The position numbers and the translations under genes are program-made. The notes below the pieces were generated by a model. It was given only the letters and a program-made list of their open reading frames with translations, was not told the origin of the DNA and made no database searches. From Chloroflexota bacterium (GTDB lineage: Bacteria > Chloroflexota > Dehalococcoidia > Lucifugimonadales > Lucifugimonadaceae): DNA of 64,000 nucleotides. The stretch is taken from positions 1 to 64,000 of the forward strand of contig PBKW01000009.1 in assembly GCA_002721615.1 (NCBI GenBank). The letters run 5' to 3'. Below are positions 1 through 8,310 of this stretch, one piece after another (positions within the stretch are counted from its first letter, which is position 1; each line of letters begins with the position of its first letter).

Positions 1-393
1 AAATGATCTTCCAAGGGCTCCTCCTCTTGTTGGCTCCTTTGCAGTACTCCAAACTCCACTGGCCATGTGTGCGTAAGTAGAATAAAAAATTCCTGCTTTA
101 CTCAAATCTCTAATATATTTTTTATAATCTTCTATAACCTGATCCCTATCATTTAAATTTAAAACTAAAGAATCATGGTTATGTATACTTGAATTCCCAA
201 ACCCATATATTTTTAAGTCATGAGCTTCAAATATTTCTCTTTGTTTCATAAAAAAGTCGTAACTTGCTTCTCCCCTCCCTGCAAAAAGGGTTACAAAATC
301 AAGTCCTAATTCTTTTATAAATGCAATATCTTCTTTTGAGGGACTTGGTGTTACTTGAGCTGCTATTTTTATTTTTGATTCAACTTTTACCAT
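1..393 (-). CDS. Mannonate dehydratase-like / sugar isomerase-type TIM-barrel enzyme (partial, C-terminus off the window)
   Basis: The frame is open from an ATG at 393 down to base 1, giving the first 131 residues of a protein that continues out of the window. The start MVKVESKIKIAAQVTPSPSK leads into a TIM-barrel strand pattern (DIAFIKELGLDFVTLF) and a segment reading YIRDLSKAGIFYSTYAHMA. This resembles the region of UxuA-type mannonate dehydratases and xylose-isomerase-like epimerases where the chain enters the active-site barrel. The true substrate is uncertain: related enzymes in this superfamily act on sugar acids, which would match the rhamnonate-dehydratase-like gene at 18431. The catalytic C-terminal half cannot be inspected. 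Confidence 0.6.
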   Translation of the reverse strand, partial: MVKVESKIKIAAQVTPSPSKEDIAFIKELGLDFVTLFAGRGEASYDFFMKQREIFEAHDLKIYGFGNSSIHNHDSLVLNLNDRDQVIEDYKKYIRDLSKAGIFYSTYAHMASGVWSTAKEPTRGGALGRSF

Positions 394-488
394 GATTTTT
401 TTATATCTAGTGATTAAATTGATAAACTAGTTTAATTATAATTGTAAACTATTCGAGGATTTTTTTACCTTATTAATTTTAAAAATCA

Positions 489-3400
489 ATGAATTCAAAT
501 ATAAAAATAGTTAAATATTTTATTTTAGTTATATTTGTTTTTCTTTTCTTTAAAGGATTTGAAAAAGATATTATTTATGCAGATGATCCAGGAGGAAGAA
601 TAGCGTATGTCTCCAATTCATCTTCTGCTGGTGGTGGTTTAGAAGGTATTGATGATGAGAAAACTAGTTATGACATATGGGTGATGGATCTAGGTTCATT
701 TGATCTGGGAGGAAGAAGTTCTCAATCTAAATTTTACAAGGTGGTTTTTCCAGGTTCAGATCAGTCAGATGAAATACACCCTGCTTTAAGCCCTAAAGGT
801 GATTGGATAGCGTTTTCTTCAAATAGAGATGATGATTGGAATATTTATGTGCTCCATCTAGAAACTGAACAACTTTATCAAATAACTTTCTGTTGTGAGG
901 ATGAACACGAACCAACTTGGTTGTTTAATGAAAATTTGGCTTATGTTTCTATAAATCAAGCTATCGATTTGAACAATGGACTTATTGCGGGAATGGGAGA
1001 GATAAATTTCAGAAATATATGGGAAGTAATTGATGGAAAAGAAGATGTGGGAGAAAAAAATATAGCATCGGGATTTAATTTTTCTCCAAAATTTAGTAAG
1101 TATGATTCTAGATTAATTTATGTTGGAGAAACTATATCTCCTAGTTCCTCTTCTAGTTATTCTGATTTATTTATGTTTCATGACATAGATATATCTGAAG
1201 AAGGAAAAGCTGATCCGGGTATTTCTAGTGGACATGGAGAAGTTAGCATAATGAATCCTGCTTGGACTGTATATGGAAGTCGAAACCAAGAAAATTCTGA
1301 TTATAGTGAGTTTTTTGTTGACAATTTATGTTTTCGAGAAAGAAAAAATGGATTAGATTCTGACGTTATATTTTTCAACAAATTAATGAATTCTTCTGTA
1401 ACAGAATTCATTGTAGGTTCTGTTCAGACTGATATAAATATTTCATGGAGATGTGAAGATCCAAGAAATATTAGTGGTGAATTACCATACTCAAACAATA
1501 TGTTTGTTCATGATGTCTCTCCTGATGGAGATTGGCTATTAGTTACTTTTGTTGGAGAACCTTCTCCAGGTATTAAAGGTAATTTAGGAGAGATGGGTTT
1601 TTATTCATTGAGAGAATTTGATAGTAAAGGAAAACCAAGAGTAATGTGTTGTATTGCTGGAAACTATGCAATGGGAAAAGCATCTTGGTCATTTCTTTCA
1701 GGTAATTTACCTGTTCAAGATTTTCAAAAAGATATTGAAATAAATCTTTTTGGTAACGAAGTAGGGGTTGAATTAGAGTTAGATGCAAAAAGTTTTTTTG
1801 GTGGCGGAGTTTTAGAAAAAGAATACGAAAGAATTGATAAAGAACTTGCTATTGAAATTGAAAGAATAGAAAGTGAAATATCATTTTTGGAATTTAATAT
1901 TATTAATCAAAGAGAAAAGATTAATCGTGAAAGGGAAGATCTTTATAATCGGATTGAAATGGATGAGAAAAATTTGGAAATAGATTTTCAAAGACAACTT
2001 TCTAATTGGAATGCGCAATTACAAGGTAAAGAGAGACAAAAAGATAATGATGTTATGAGAATTGAGCAAAATAGTAATAATGTTTTGCAAGAAATTTATA
2101 ATGTCATTAATAGGAGAAAACAAGAACTTTCTTTTGAAAAAGAAGATTTAATAAGGCAACATGAAAAAGAAAATGAGGATAGAACTTATGATTGGGATCA
2201 ACAGTTGATTTTTCTACAAGAAGATATAGAAAACAGATTAAATCAACTGGAAATGGAAAAGAATGAATACATTAACTATCTAAATGATTATTATGATTCA
2301 GAAATTTCCAATTTAAATGCTGAGTATCTCCCTAGAATAGAAAATGCTGAATGTAAAAATCCAATCAATGGGTGTTCTGGGTCTTTTATTCCTCCAGATG
2401 AAAGATCTACATTAAAGGAATTTTCTGTTCAAGATGGCTCTACAGTAAAACCAGATACTAATTCTTGGAGAGGAACACATGGTGTTATGACAATAGGAGA
2501 ATCGGATTATTTTGATCTTGGTAGTGGTCCATTATATTGGTCTATTGCAGGAGGACAAGAAGGTTATTTTTATGCTGGTGACTATACATATCCACAAGTA
2601 GAAATAGCTAATGTGCTTGGATATAGAAAAAATAAATGTCGAGGATTTTTTGATTTTGGATTTATATACGAAGGATATGAAGGTTTAAATAATATTAGAG
2701 ATTTAAATAATGCTGCTGCTCTTTCTTATTCAATTCCTAAAGAAACTGTAAGGTTTGGGACTGATAAATCTGATTGTAATATGGGTTTGCTTGTTTTTAG
2801 GCAAGGTGAACAGTACGGAGTTCTTGATTTCAAAAGAATTGGTGATACTTTTGAGCTAGAAATTGAGTATTGGATTGGAGATCCTGGAGTAACTGATTTT
2901 TCTAATGTTGGGTCAAGTCTTGGTAGACAAGGTGCTACGATTACTGTGCCCAATATAGTTTCTAAGACCCAATTTAATAATAATTATCTTGGTTATGAAT
3001 TTAGTTTTACTTCAGAGTGGAATCTTGAGGAATGGGTTGATCAAAACTTAAACACTTATTATTCCGCTAATATTTCTACAGATTTTGGCAGTGCTATGAA
3101 TATCAGTATTAAAGCTATTCCTAGAGATGGATATACTCTTGATGAGCATATTAGGGATGAATTATTAGCAGACAGAGATGATTTTATTGAAAATTCGAGA
3201 GAGTTTCTTAACTCTATTGAAGGTGTATTGCTTTCGGGTATTTCTCCTCAATGGAGTATCCCACATATGAGAGAAAAAATAATATTTGTAACTGACAATT
3301 ATAGAGTTGTGATTATGTTTATGGCTGATAAAGGCATTATTGTTGATGATTGGCGAGATTTGGTAGATTCTCTTAGAAAAATTTCTTCTACAACAGGGAT

Positions 3401-4457
3401 TTCAGATTCTCAAAAGCAGGAAATAGACATGTTAAAGAATGAACTTGAAAATAGAAAAATAATATTGGAACAAGACAGAACTAATGCACTGAGAAATTAT
3501 GATTTAGATTGGGAAGCAAATTTTAATACTCAGCAGGCTAATTGGGAATCTGAAAAGAATCAATTGCAATTGAATTTGTCTAGTGAATTAGAAGATCTTA
3601 AACAGTATCAAGAAAAGTCATTGTTAGATTTTGATAATTTTATGATTACTGAAATTCAAAATATAGAATCTCAAATTGAGACGACCAAGAATAAGCAAAT
3701 CATTGAAAGGAATATGATGATTTCTTTTTGGGATCAAGACATTGAACAATTTAGAGAAATAATAAAATCTAATACAGCAGATTATGAAAATTATCTAGAG
3801 AACTGGAAGCAAGAAGTTAGTTTGGATGTTGAAAGAAAAGAAATGGATTGGAAATATAATGAAGAACAAATGGTGATAGACACAAATATGAGGATTGAAG
3901 ATCTTAAATCTCAAATAATATTCTTAGAATCTCAGGCTGAGATAGAAAAAGAAAGATTGAATATGGAACAAAGTGATCTTGAAGAGCAAATTGTTAATGA
4001 AGAACAAAATATTCAATCATTGAAACTTAATACAGAAAATCAATATAGAGAAAATATAGAAGAATTAGAAAGAGAACATCAACGAATGTTAGAAGAACTC
4101 AATGCTGAACAAGAGAGGTTAATATTAGAAGGAAAAATTGATGAAGAAGAGGCAACACTTCGTAGGATGAAAATGGAACAATTAATGAAGCGTGAATTGG
4201 ATGAAGCAGAACAGGATTACAATAGACAACAAAGAGATATTAAGTTTAAAGAATCTCAATTGTATAGATTACAGGCTCAAGCTGAAAGAGATGATTTATA
4301 TGGAGAAGGTGAAAGAGGATTTTTATTTAACCCTAAAGCTGGCACATTAAAAGGTGCAGGATGGGAAGAAAGATTAAGAGATCCGGGTTTTTTGGCTATG
4401 GCTGGAATAATAGTTACTGTGGGTACTAGTCTCTTCCAAATGACTAGAGGTAGATAG
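489..4457 (+). CDS. Large exported protein: TolB-like propeller, two long coiled coils, C-terminal membrane segment
   Basis: 1322 residues. Residues 1-31 form a hydrophobic signal or anchor. Residues about 32-420 contain repeated PD40/TolB-type blades: GRIAYVSN with YDIWVMDL, then ALSPKGDWIAFSSNRDDDWN, then SPDGDWLLVTF. Residues about 440-615 and 985-1290 are long charged coiled coils rich in Glu, Lys, Gln and Asn. Between them (about 620-980) is a globular region whose last part (YEFSFTSEWNLEEWVDQN) is loosely reminiscent of PsbP/Mog1-type folds. The C-terminus (LAMAGIIVTVGTSLF) is hydrophobic and followed by Arg-Gly-Arg, so it may be a membrane anchor. No catalytic motif is visible. It is probably a surface or envelope scaffold; its role is unknown. 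It stands alone with no obvious operon partner. Confidence 0.6.
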   Translation: MNSNIKIVKYFILVIFVFLFFKGFEKDIIYADDPGGRIAYVSNSSSAGGGLEGIDDEKTSYDIWVMDLGSFDLGGRSSQSKFYKVVFPGSDQSDEIHPALSPKGDWIAFSSNRDDDWNIYVLHLETEQLYQITFCCEDEHEPTWLFNENLAYVSINQAIDLNNGLIAGMGEINFRNIWEVIDGKEDVGEKNIASGFNFSPKFSKYDSRLIYVGETISPSSSSSYSDLFMFHDIDISEEGKADPGISSGHGEVSIMNPAWTVYGSRNQENSDYSEFFVDNLCFRERKNGLDSDVIFFNKLMNSSVTEFIVGSVQTDINISWRCEDPRNISGELPYSNNMFVHDVSPDGDWLLVTFVGEPSPGIKGNLGEMGFYSLREFDSKGKPRVMCCIAGNYAMGKASWSFLSGNLPVQDFQKDIEINLFGNEVGVELELDAKSFFGGGVLEKEYERIDKELAIEIERIESEISFLEFNIINQREKINREREDLYNRIEMDEKNLEIDFQRQLSNWNAQLQGKERQKDNDVMRIEQNSNNVLQEIYNVINRRKQELSFEKEDLIRQHEKENEDRTYDWDQQLIFLQEDIENRLNQLEMEKNEYINYLNDYYDSEISNLNAEYLPRIENAECKNPINGCSGSFIPPDERSTLKEFSVQDGSTVKPDTNSWRGTHGVMTIGESDYFDLGSGPLYWSIAGGQEGYFYAGDYTYPQVEIANVLGYRKNKCRGFFDFGFIYEGYEGLNNIRDLNNAAALSYSIPKETVRFGTDKSDCNMGLLVFRQGEQYGVLDFKRIGDTFELEIEYWIGDPGVTDFSNVGSSLGRQGATITVPNIVSKTQFNNNYLGYEFSFTSEWNLEEWVDQNLNTYYSANISTDFGSAMNISIKAIPRDGYTLDEHIRDELLADRDDFIENSREFLNSIEGVLLSGISPQWSIPHMREKIIFVTDNYRVVIMFMADKGIIVDDWRDLVDSLRKISSTTGISDSQKQEIDMLKNELENRKIILEQDRTNALRNYDLDWEANFNTQQANWESEKNQLQLNLSSELEDLKQYQEKSLLDFDNFMITEIQNIESQIETTKNKQIIERNMMISFWDQDIEQFREIIKSNTADYENYLENWKQEVSLDVERKEMDWKYNEEQMVIDTNMRIEDLKSQIIFLESQAEIEKERLNMEQSDLEEQIVNEEQNIQSLKLNTENQYRENIEELEREHQRMLEELNAEQERLILEGKIDEEEATLRRMKMEQLMKRELDEAEQDYNRQQRDIKFKESQLYRLQAQAERDDLYGEGERGFLFNPKAGTLKGAGWEERLRDPGFLAMAGIIVTVGTSLFQMTRGR

Positions 4458-4562
4458 AAGTAAAATTTATTTAGAATTATTATTTCTAAAATCTTCAAAT
4501 ATTTATTAGTCAAATCTTTCTAGATGCATTTATGTATTCTAAATGATAGAGACTTATAGGTT

Positions 4563-5129
4563 TTATTTTGTGCAAATGTAAGCAAATGCAGGAAGAAAAT
4601 TACTCCAGATAATTTTGGTTGTTTTAACATTACCGAACTTTTCTTGTAACAATTTTTTAAACCTGATTCCAGATGGGAAAAAAATGCCAGTTATATATGC
4701 AATTGTAAGAAATTGTCCCCCATTTTCTAGAGATTTATATATTTCATCTATAATTTCCTCTTGTTTTTTTTGTTCGAATAAAGCCCAAGGTAAACCTGAT
4801 ATTACACAATCGCATTTAGATTGATCATGTTTTTTTAAATATTTAGTTATTTCTATTGCAGATGCATGATATACAGTTGTATTTGGGCAGTTTTTTTGAG
4901 TTTCAAACACAAATTTTTCATTTATTTCTAAACAAAAAAATGTAGTTTTTGAAGATATTTGTTTAATGATTTCTTTTGTGATCACACCATCACCCGGACC
5001 TAATTCTACTACACATTTTTTGTGAGATAATTTTGCACTATCAGCTATTAATTTTGAATATTTCTTAGAGGAAGCTGCAATAGTACCAGTTGCCAATAAA
5101 CTATTTAAAGATATTTTAAAAAATTTCAT
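4563..5129 (-). CDS. SAM-dependent methyltransferase, phospholipid N-methyltransferase / KsgA-like family
   Basis: 188 residues with a class I methyltransferase fold. Motif I reads VVELGPGDGVITKEI (residues about 39-53), followed by an acidic end of strand 2 (FFCLEINEKF). The motif IV region reads CDCVISGLPWALF, of the type seen in the PmtA-like phosphatidylethanolamine methyltransferases and in rRNA adenine dimethylases. At this length it lacks the C-terminal helical domain of KsgA, so a small-molecule or lipid substrate is more likely than rRNA. It is transcribed away from amt, sharing the spacer at 5130-5395. The substrate is not proven. Confidence 0.6.
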   Translation of the reverse strand: MKFFKISLNSLLATGTIAASSKKYSKLIADSAKLSHKKCVVELGPGDGVITKEIIKQISSKTTFFCLEINEKFVFETQKNCPNTTVYHASAIEITKYLKKHDQSKCDCVISGLPWALFEQKKQEEIIDEIYKSLENGGQFLTIAYITGIFFPSGIRFKKLLQEKFGNVKTTKIIWSNFLPAFAYICTK

Positions 5130-5222
5130 GAATTATATTTTTATTTCTCTTGATTGATATTTTTTGTATTGTGTTGTCTATTATATAAAAACTGATTTGT
5201 TTTCTTAATATATTCAATTTGG

Positions 5223-5249
5223 TTCTCACTTAAAAGGTGGGAAATTTTT
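5223..5249 (+). other. Hairpin followed by a short U-run in the amt leader
   Basis: TTCTCACTT (5223-5231) can pair with AGGTGGGAA (5235-5243), nine pairs including two or three G-U, with a three-base loop; ATTTTT follows. It lies about 150 bases upstream of amt and no gene in this direction ends nearby, so it would be a leader attenuator or simply a stable leader hairpin. The rest of the 5130-5395 spacer is AT-rich, with no ORF or recognisable motif. Confidence 0.3.
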
Positions 5250-5395
5250 GAATTTTCTAAAATTAATGTAATTATTGTCTGAATTGACTAATTTTTTATT
5301 ATAAAATTACTTTTTATGGGTATTTTTTTTAGATATTGGTCTTAATTCGTTATTTATAATAAATTATTTATACGATAATTTTAAAACTAAAGGAG

Positions 5396-6628
5396 GTGAA
5401 AATGGATTCAGGTTCTATTGCTTGGATGTTAATTTGTTCAGCTTTGGTATTGCTTATGACTCCAGGTCTAGCTTTTTTTTATGGTGGGTTGGTAAGAGAG
5501 AAAAATGTAATTTCTACTATGATGTATTCATTTATTTCATTAGGGGTTATTAGTTTAGTTTGGGTTCTTTGGGGCTATAGTTTAGCTTTTGGAGATAGTT
5601 TAATTAAATCATCAGCTGGTGGTTTTTTAGGAGGTTTTAATAATATCTTATTGTCTGGAGTCGACACACCAGATGGTCAGGTTTTTGCAATTTTTCAGAT
5701 GATGTTTGCAATAATTACTCCTGCATTGATTACTGGTGCTTTTTGTGAAAGGTTTGATTTTAAAACTTATCTAATATTTTTAGTACTTTGGGTAACTCTA
5801 GTCTATGCTCCAATTGCACATTGGGTTTGGTCTGATGAAGGTTGGTTGATTAAGCTAGGAGCTTTGGATTTTGCTGGTGGTGCAGTAGTTCATATTAATG
5901 CAGGAGTAGCTGCAATAGCTGCCGCTGCTTTAGTAGGTAAAAGAAGGAATATAGATAGAGGTGTATTACCTAATAATGTTCCTTATGTTATTTTAGGAGC
6001 CTCAATTCTTTGGTTTGGATGGTTTGGATTTAATGCAGGTTCGGGTTTAGCCGCAGATGGAGTCGCAGTAAATGCATTTTTAGTAACTAATACCTGTGCT
6101 GCCACGGGTATGGTTATTTGGGTCATACTTGGAATGTTTCATTCTGGTAAAATTAGTGGTGTAGGAGCTGCAACAGGTGCTATTGCAGGACTTGCTACTA
6201 TTACTCCTGCAGCAGGTTTTATTGGAGTAGGCCCCGCAATAATAGTTGGAATTGTAAGTGGAATAGTTACTTTTTATGCAGTTTATTTTAAGGAAAAAGT
6301 ATCACTTGATGATGCTTTGGATGTATTTGCAGTCCATGGTCTTGGTGGAATGATTGGATTACTTGGATGTGGGATTTTTGCTAGTAAAGCAATTAATGCA
6401 GGCTTAGAATCAGATGGACTTATAAATGGTTCTGCAGATCTATTAATAAATAACGTTATATTAATCGTTTCTACCTTTGCTTATGCTTTGATAGTTACTT
6501 TAGTCTTAATGAAAATTCTAGATATTATACCTGGATTACAACTTAGATCTTCGGAGAATGATGAAGATTCAGGATTAGATGCTAGTGATCATGGAGAAAG
6601 AGCATATGTTCAAGATGGAGCTGATTAA
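5396..6628 (+). CDS. amt: Ammonium transporter Amt
   Basis: 410 residues, the usual length of the Amt/MEP/Rh family, with about eleven membrane helices. The opening SIAWMLICSALVLLMTPGLA and the segment GGLVREKNVISTMM are typical of the Amt N-terminus. The signature around AHWVWSDEGW and DFAGGAVVHINAGVAA carries the first pore histidine region, and VFAVHGLGGMIGLL the second. The C-terminal tail is acidic and cytoplasmic (DEDSGLDASDHGERAYVQDG). A strong ribosome binding site (AGGAGG) sits just before the ATG. It imports ammonium for the GlnA/GltBD system encoded at 48.9-56.2 kb. No PII gene is adjacent, unlike in many bacteria. Confidence 0.95.
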   Translation: MKMDSGSIAWMLICSALVLLMTPGLAFFYGGLVREKNVISTMMYSFISLGVISLVWVLWGYSLAFGDSLIKSSAGGFLGGFNNILLSGVDTPDGQVFAIFQMMFAIITPALITGAFCERFDFKTYLIFLVLWVTLVYAPIAHWVWSDEGWLIKLGALDFAGGAVVHINAGVAAIAAAALVGKRRNIDRGVLPNNVPYVILGASILWFGWFGFNAGSGLAADGVAVNAFLVTNTCAATGMVIWVILGMFHSGKISGVGAATGAIAGLATITPAAGFIGVGPAIIVGIVSGIVTFYAVYFKEKVSLDDALDVFAVHGLGGMIGLLGCGIFASKAINAGLESDGLINGSADLLINNVILIVSTFAYALIVTLVLMKILDIIPGLQLRSSENDEDSGLDASDHGERAYVQDGAD

Positions 6629-6645
6629 ATAGGCATTTGATTAAT

Positions 6646-6678
6646 AAAAAGAGGGAGTTTAATGCTCCCTCTTTTTTT
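6646..6678 (+). terminator. Rho-independent terminator of amt
   Basis: GAGGGAG (6651-6657) pairs perfectly with CTCCCTC (6665-6671) around a seven-base loop. It is followed by seven T and preceded by an A-run that extends the stem. It lies about 20 bases after the amt stop. Confidence 0.9.
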
Positions 6679-6818
6679 ATTTTGGATAGTTATATGCTCA
6701 GATATAATCATTGGAAACTGAGTAACCATAATAATGAACCTAAATCTATAGTTAGTTTTGCTGTTTTAGAGTTATATTCACGTGCGTAACAAATATGTGA
6801 ATAATGTATGATATGTGC

Positions 6819-6869
6819 ATTACATCAGGTGTAATACATTACCTGCATCAGGTAGATTGCATATATAAT
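6819..6869 (+). promoter_or_regulatory. Promoter with two adjacent palindromes (possible operator)
   Basis: ATTACA-TCAGG-TGTAAT (6819-6835) and TACCTG-CAT-CAGGTA (6840-6854) are two perfect inverted repeats, each containing CATCAGGT. A perfect TATAAT at 6864-6869 follows at the right distance for the second palindrome to overlap the -35 position. Transcription would then begin at or beside the ATG at 6876, giving an almost leaderless message. The repressor is not identified. The remaining bases from 6679 to 6818 show nothing I can name. Confidence 0.45.
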
Positions 6870-6875
6870 AGAGAG

Positions 6876-7037
6876 ATGAATAAAAAAGTAATAATATCTA
6901 GAATTTTATTTTGGACTATATGGAGCGTTGCTCTTGCTTATGCTATTCAAGATGGGTGGTGGTTATGGGTCGTTTTAGCATTCCCAATTCTATTTTATAT
7001 CTTTTACAAAGATGACCTTCCTAAATTTAAAAAATAA
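6876..7037 (+). CDS. Small two-helix membrane protein, function unknown
   Basis: 53 residues from the ATG at 6876. The frame is open upstream to 6804, but the extra residues run through the palindromic promoter region, so the inner start is preferred; GAGAG precedes it. The protein has a basic N-terminus (MNKKVIISR), a hydrophobic helix, a short DGWW loop, a second helix rich in Trp and Phe, and a basic tail (KFKK). I recognise no family. Its stop codon overlaps the first copy of the 62-bp repeat. Confidence 0.45.
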   Translation: MNKKVIISRILFWTIWSVALAYAIQDGWWLWVVLAFPILFYIFYKDDLPKFKK

Positions 7038-7095
7038 TTCTCAGCACTTGCACAACCACATATATATTTACTATAGTCCCCCAACGTGTATCGGC
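7034..7095 (+). repeat. 62-bp direct repeat, copy 1
   Basis: This copy begins ATAATTCTCAGCACT and ends AACGTGTATCGGC, and both ends are identical in the copy at 7938-7999. Both copies are exactly 62 bp and diverge mainly in the middle. Copy 1 starts on the stop codon of the small membrane protein at 6876-7037 and lies ahead of the three-gene unit at 7135-7934. Confidence 0.7.
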
Positions 7096-7134
7096 ACGCT
7101 ACACATAAGAATTTAAATAAGATAATATCTAGAT

Positions 7135-7359
7135 ATGAATACAGTAAATACTTTAAATATCTATTTAGGTAACAAGAGAAAATATCTTTTAATAACTCTT
7201 AATATATTATTAGTTATATTTATTAGTTTAGAGATTCTGATTTGGAATCAGAGAACTAGTTTAATGTCAGAAGAAGAATATTTAGCCCGTGTTCTTGAGA
7301 TTTGTAATAGCGGTAAACTTAAACCTGTAGAACATGAAAGTTTTTGCCGGTTTCGCTAA
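7135..7359 (+). CDS. Small single-pass membrane protein of a three-copy family (copy A)
   Basis: 74 residues. A short polar start with YLGNKRKYLL is followed by a single membrane helix (ITLNILLVIFISLEILIW) and a tail with SLMSEEEY and two cysteines. The same layout recurs at 9805-9999 (YLEDKR, TINILLSIFIILE, SLMTPEEY, two Cys) and at 17659-17835 (YLDGKRK, TLNVTLLIFVILE, two Cys), so this is a genuine local family. The tail probably faces outward (N-in, positive-inside rule). The gene overlaps the next by 16 bases, suggesting coupled translation. No known domain is recognised. Confidence 0.6.
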   Translation: MNTVNTLNIYLGNKRKYLLITLNILLVIFISLEILIWNQRTSLMSEEEYLARVLEICNSGKLKPVEHESFCRFR

Positions 7360-7658
7360 CTCAAAAATCTTCATCTGAAACTAATAATGACCCTGAAGAA
7401 AAGTTAAAAAGAGATTTAAAGATTCTTGATGAAGATGTTAATGATTTATTTGCATTTGGATATTTGAAACAGTTCAAAAATCCTGATTGTGAGGAAATTA
7501 TTATGTCACTAACTGCAAATAGCTATATTCCAGAAATAGGTAGATCGATTAAAAAAATTGAAATGGATCTAAAATCAATTAGACCCAGAGGAAAATTAAA
7601 AAAAGATTTTGATGAAATTAAGAATAAGTTTAATGTAGCTCTTAAATGCGAGGAATAG
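7344..7658 (+). CDS. Unknown small acidic/basic helical protein (paralogue of the next gene)
   Basis: 104 residues from a TTG start inside the end of the preceding gene. It has no signal peptide or membrane helix. It is mostly charged helices, with LKRDLKILDEDVNDLFAFG followed by NPDCEE and IGRSIKKIEMDL. The gene at 7662 repeats the same order (ELKRLEDDVEDLFFYG, NPVAE, IGREIRRLGSDI), so the two arose by duplication. The four-base gap to the next gene implies one transcript. Function is not recognised. The exact start is uncertain because the true first residues may lie a little downstream. Confidence 0.5.
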   Translation: MPVSLTQKSSSETNNDPEEKLKRDLKILDEDVNDLFAFGYLKQFKNPDCEEIIMSLTANSYIPEIGRSIKKIEMDLKSIRPRGKLKKDFDEIKNKFNVALKCEE

Positions 7659-7661
7659 ATT

Positions 7662-7934
7662 ATGCTTGATTTAGATCAAGATTTAAAGAAAAAGAGAGAG
7701 GGTGAAAGGGAAAAAGAGCTTATGAATGAATTAAAGCGATTAGAAGATGATGTAGAAGATTTATTTTTCTATGGAACTAATTGTGATGGCATAAATCCAG
7801 TTGCAGAAACTTCCCTAGGGAGGATTGGAAGAGAAATTAGAAGATTAGGTAGTGATATTGGGCTTGATATTAGTTTGAATTCTAAATTACGTGATATCAA
7901 CAATATATATAATAAAGCTAAGGGTTGTTTTTAA
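7662..7934 (+). CDS. Unknown small helical protein (paralogue of the preceding gene)
   Basis: 90 residues, cytoplasmic by sequence, beginning MLDLDQDLKKKREGEREKEL. The core DVEDLFFYG, a Cys-containing loop (TNCDGINP), IGREIRRLG and a final Cys-Phe match the layout of the upstream protein, including a cysteine near the C-terminus. It ends just before the second copy of the 62-bp repeat, so the unit 7135-7934 is bracketed by repeats. No function can be assigned. Confidence 0.5.
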   Translation: MLDLDQDLKKKREGEREKELMNELKRLEDDVEDLFFYGTNCDGINPVAETSLGRIGREIRRLGSDIGLDISLNSKLRDINNIYNKAKGCF

Positions 7935-7937
7935 TGG

Positions 7938-7999
7938 ATAATTCTCAGCACTCGCAGTAGCGCATCTATATATACAATACCCGCACAACGTGTATCGGC
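7938..7999 (+). repeat. 62-bp direct repeat, copy 2
   Basis: Same length and same ends as copy 1 (7034-7095). It starts four bases after the stop of the gene ending at 7934. Its right half lies inside a long inverted repeat (7968-8032) that copy 1 does not have. Confidence 0.7.
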
Positions 8000-8032
8000 G
8001 GGTTCATATGGTTAAATAGGTATTGTATATAT
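7968..8032 (+). repeat. Long inverted repeat forming a stable hairpin
   Basis: ATATATACAATACC (7968-7981) pairs perfectly with GGTATTGTATATAT (8019-8032). A competing inner pair, ACCCGC (7979-7984) with GCGGGT (7998-8003), overlaps it. No long T-run follows, so it is not a simple terminator. It could be a structured RNA or a recombination-type site. Confidence 0.55.
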
Positions 8033-8310
8033 TAGTCGCGCGGCACTTGCCACACTTGCCACGAAAAGTGCCACTCTTATAGTTATTGCAGCAGCTACAG
8101 TAGGAGAATAGTGATTCATAGAGCCACTGTTACAGCTTTACCTATGGTTAGAGCCATTAAACTTACTAAAGGTCTTTAAACAAAAGATATATTTGTAGCA
8201 TTAGTAGATAAAATTGAGTCACTTGTCACACAACTTGTCACACATTGTGATTTTCTTTGATGAGAGAATTCTTTGAAATCTTAGGATTTAAGTTTAAAAT
8301 CTACTCAGTT
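8033..8310 (+). other. Non-coding stretch with short repeats, possible gene remnants
   Basis: No open frame of useful length is present. CACTTGCCACACTTGCCAC (8044-8062) and a related run built on CTTGTCACACA (8220-8243) are short internal repeats. GGCACTT (8042-8048) can pair with AAGTGCC (8066-8072). Between them, 8080-8180 translates in pieces that look protein-like but are interrupted by stops, so this may be a decayed gene. The bases just before the tRNA hold its promoter region. Confidence 0.35.
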
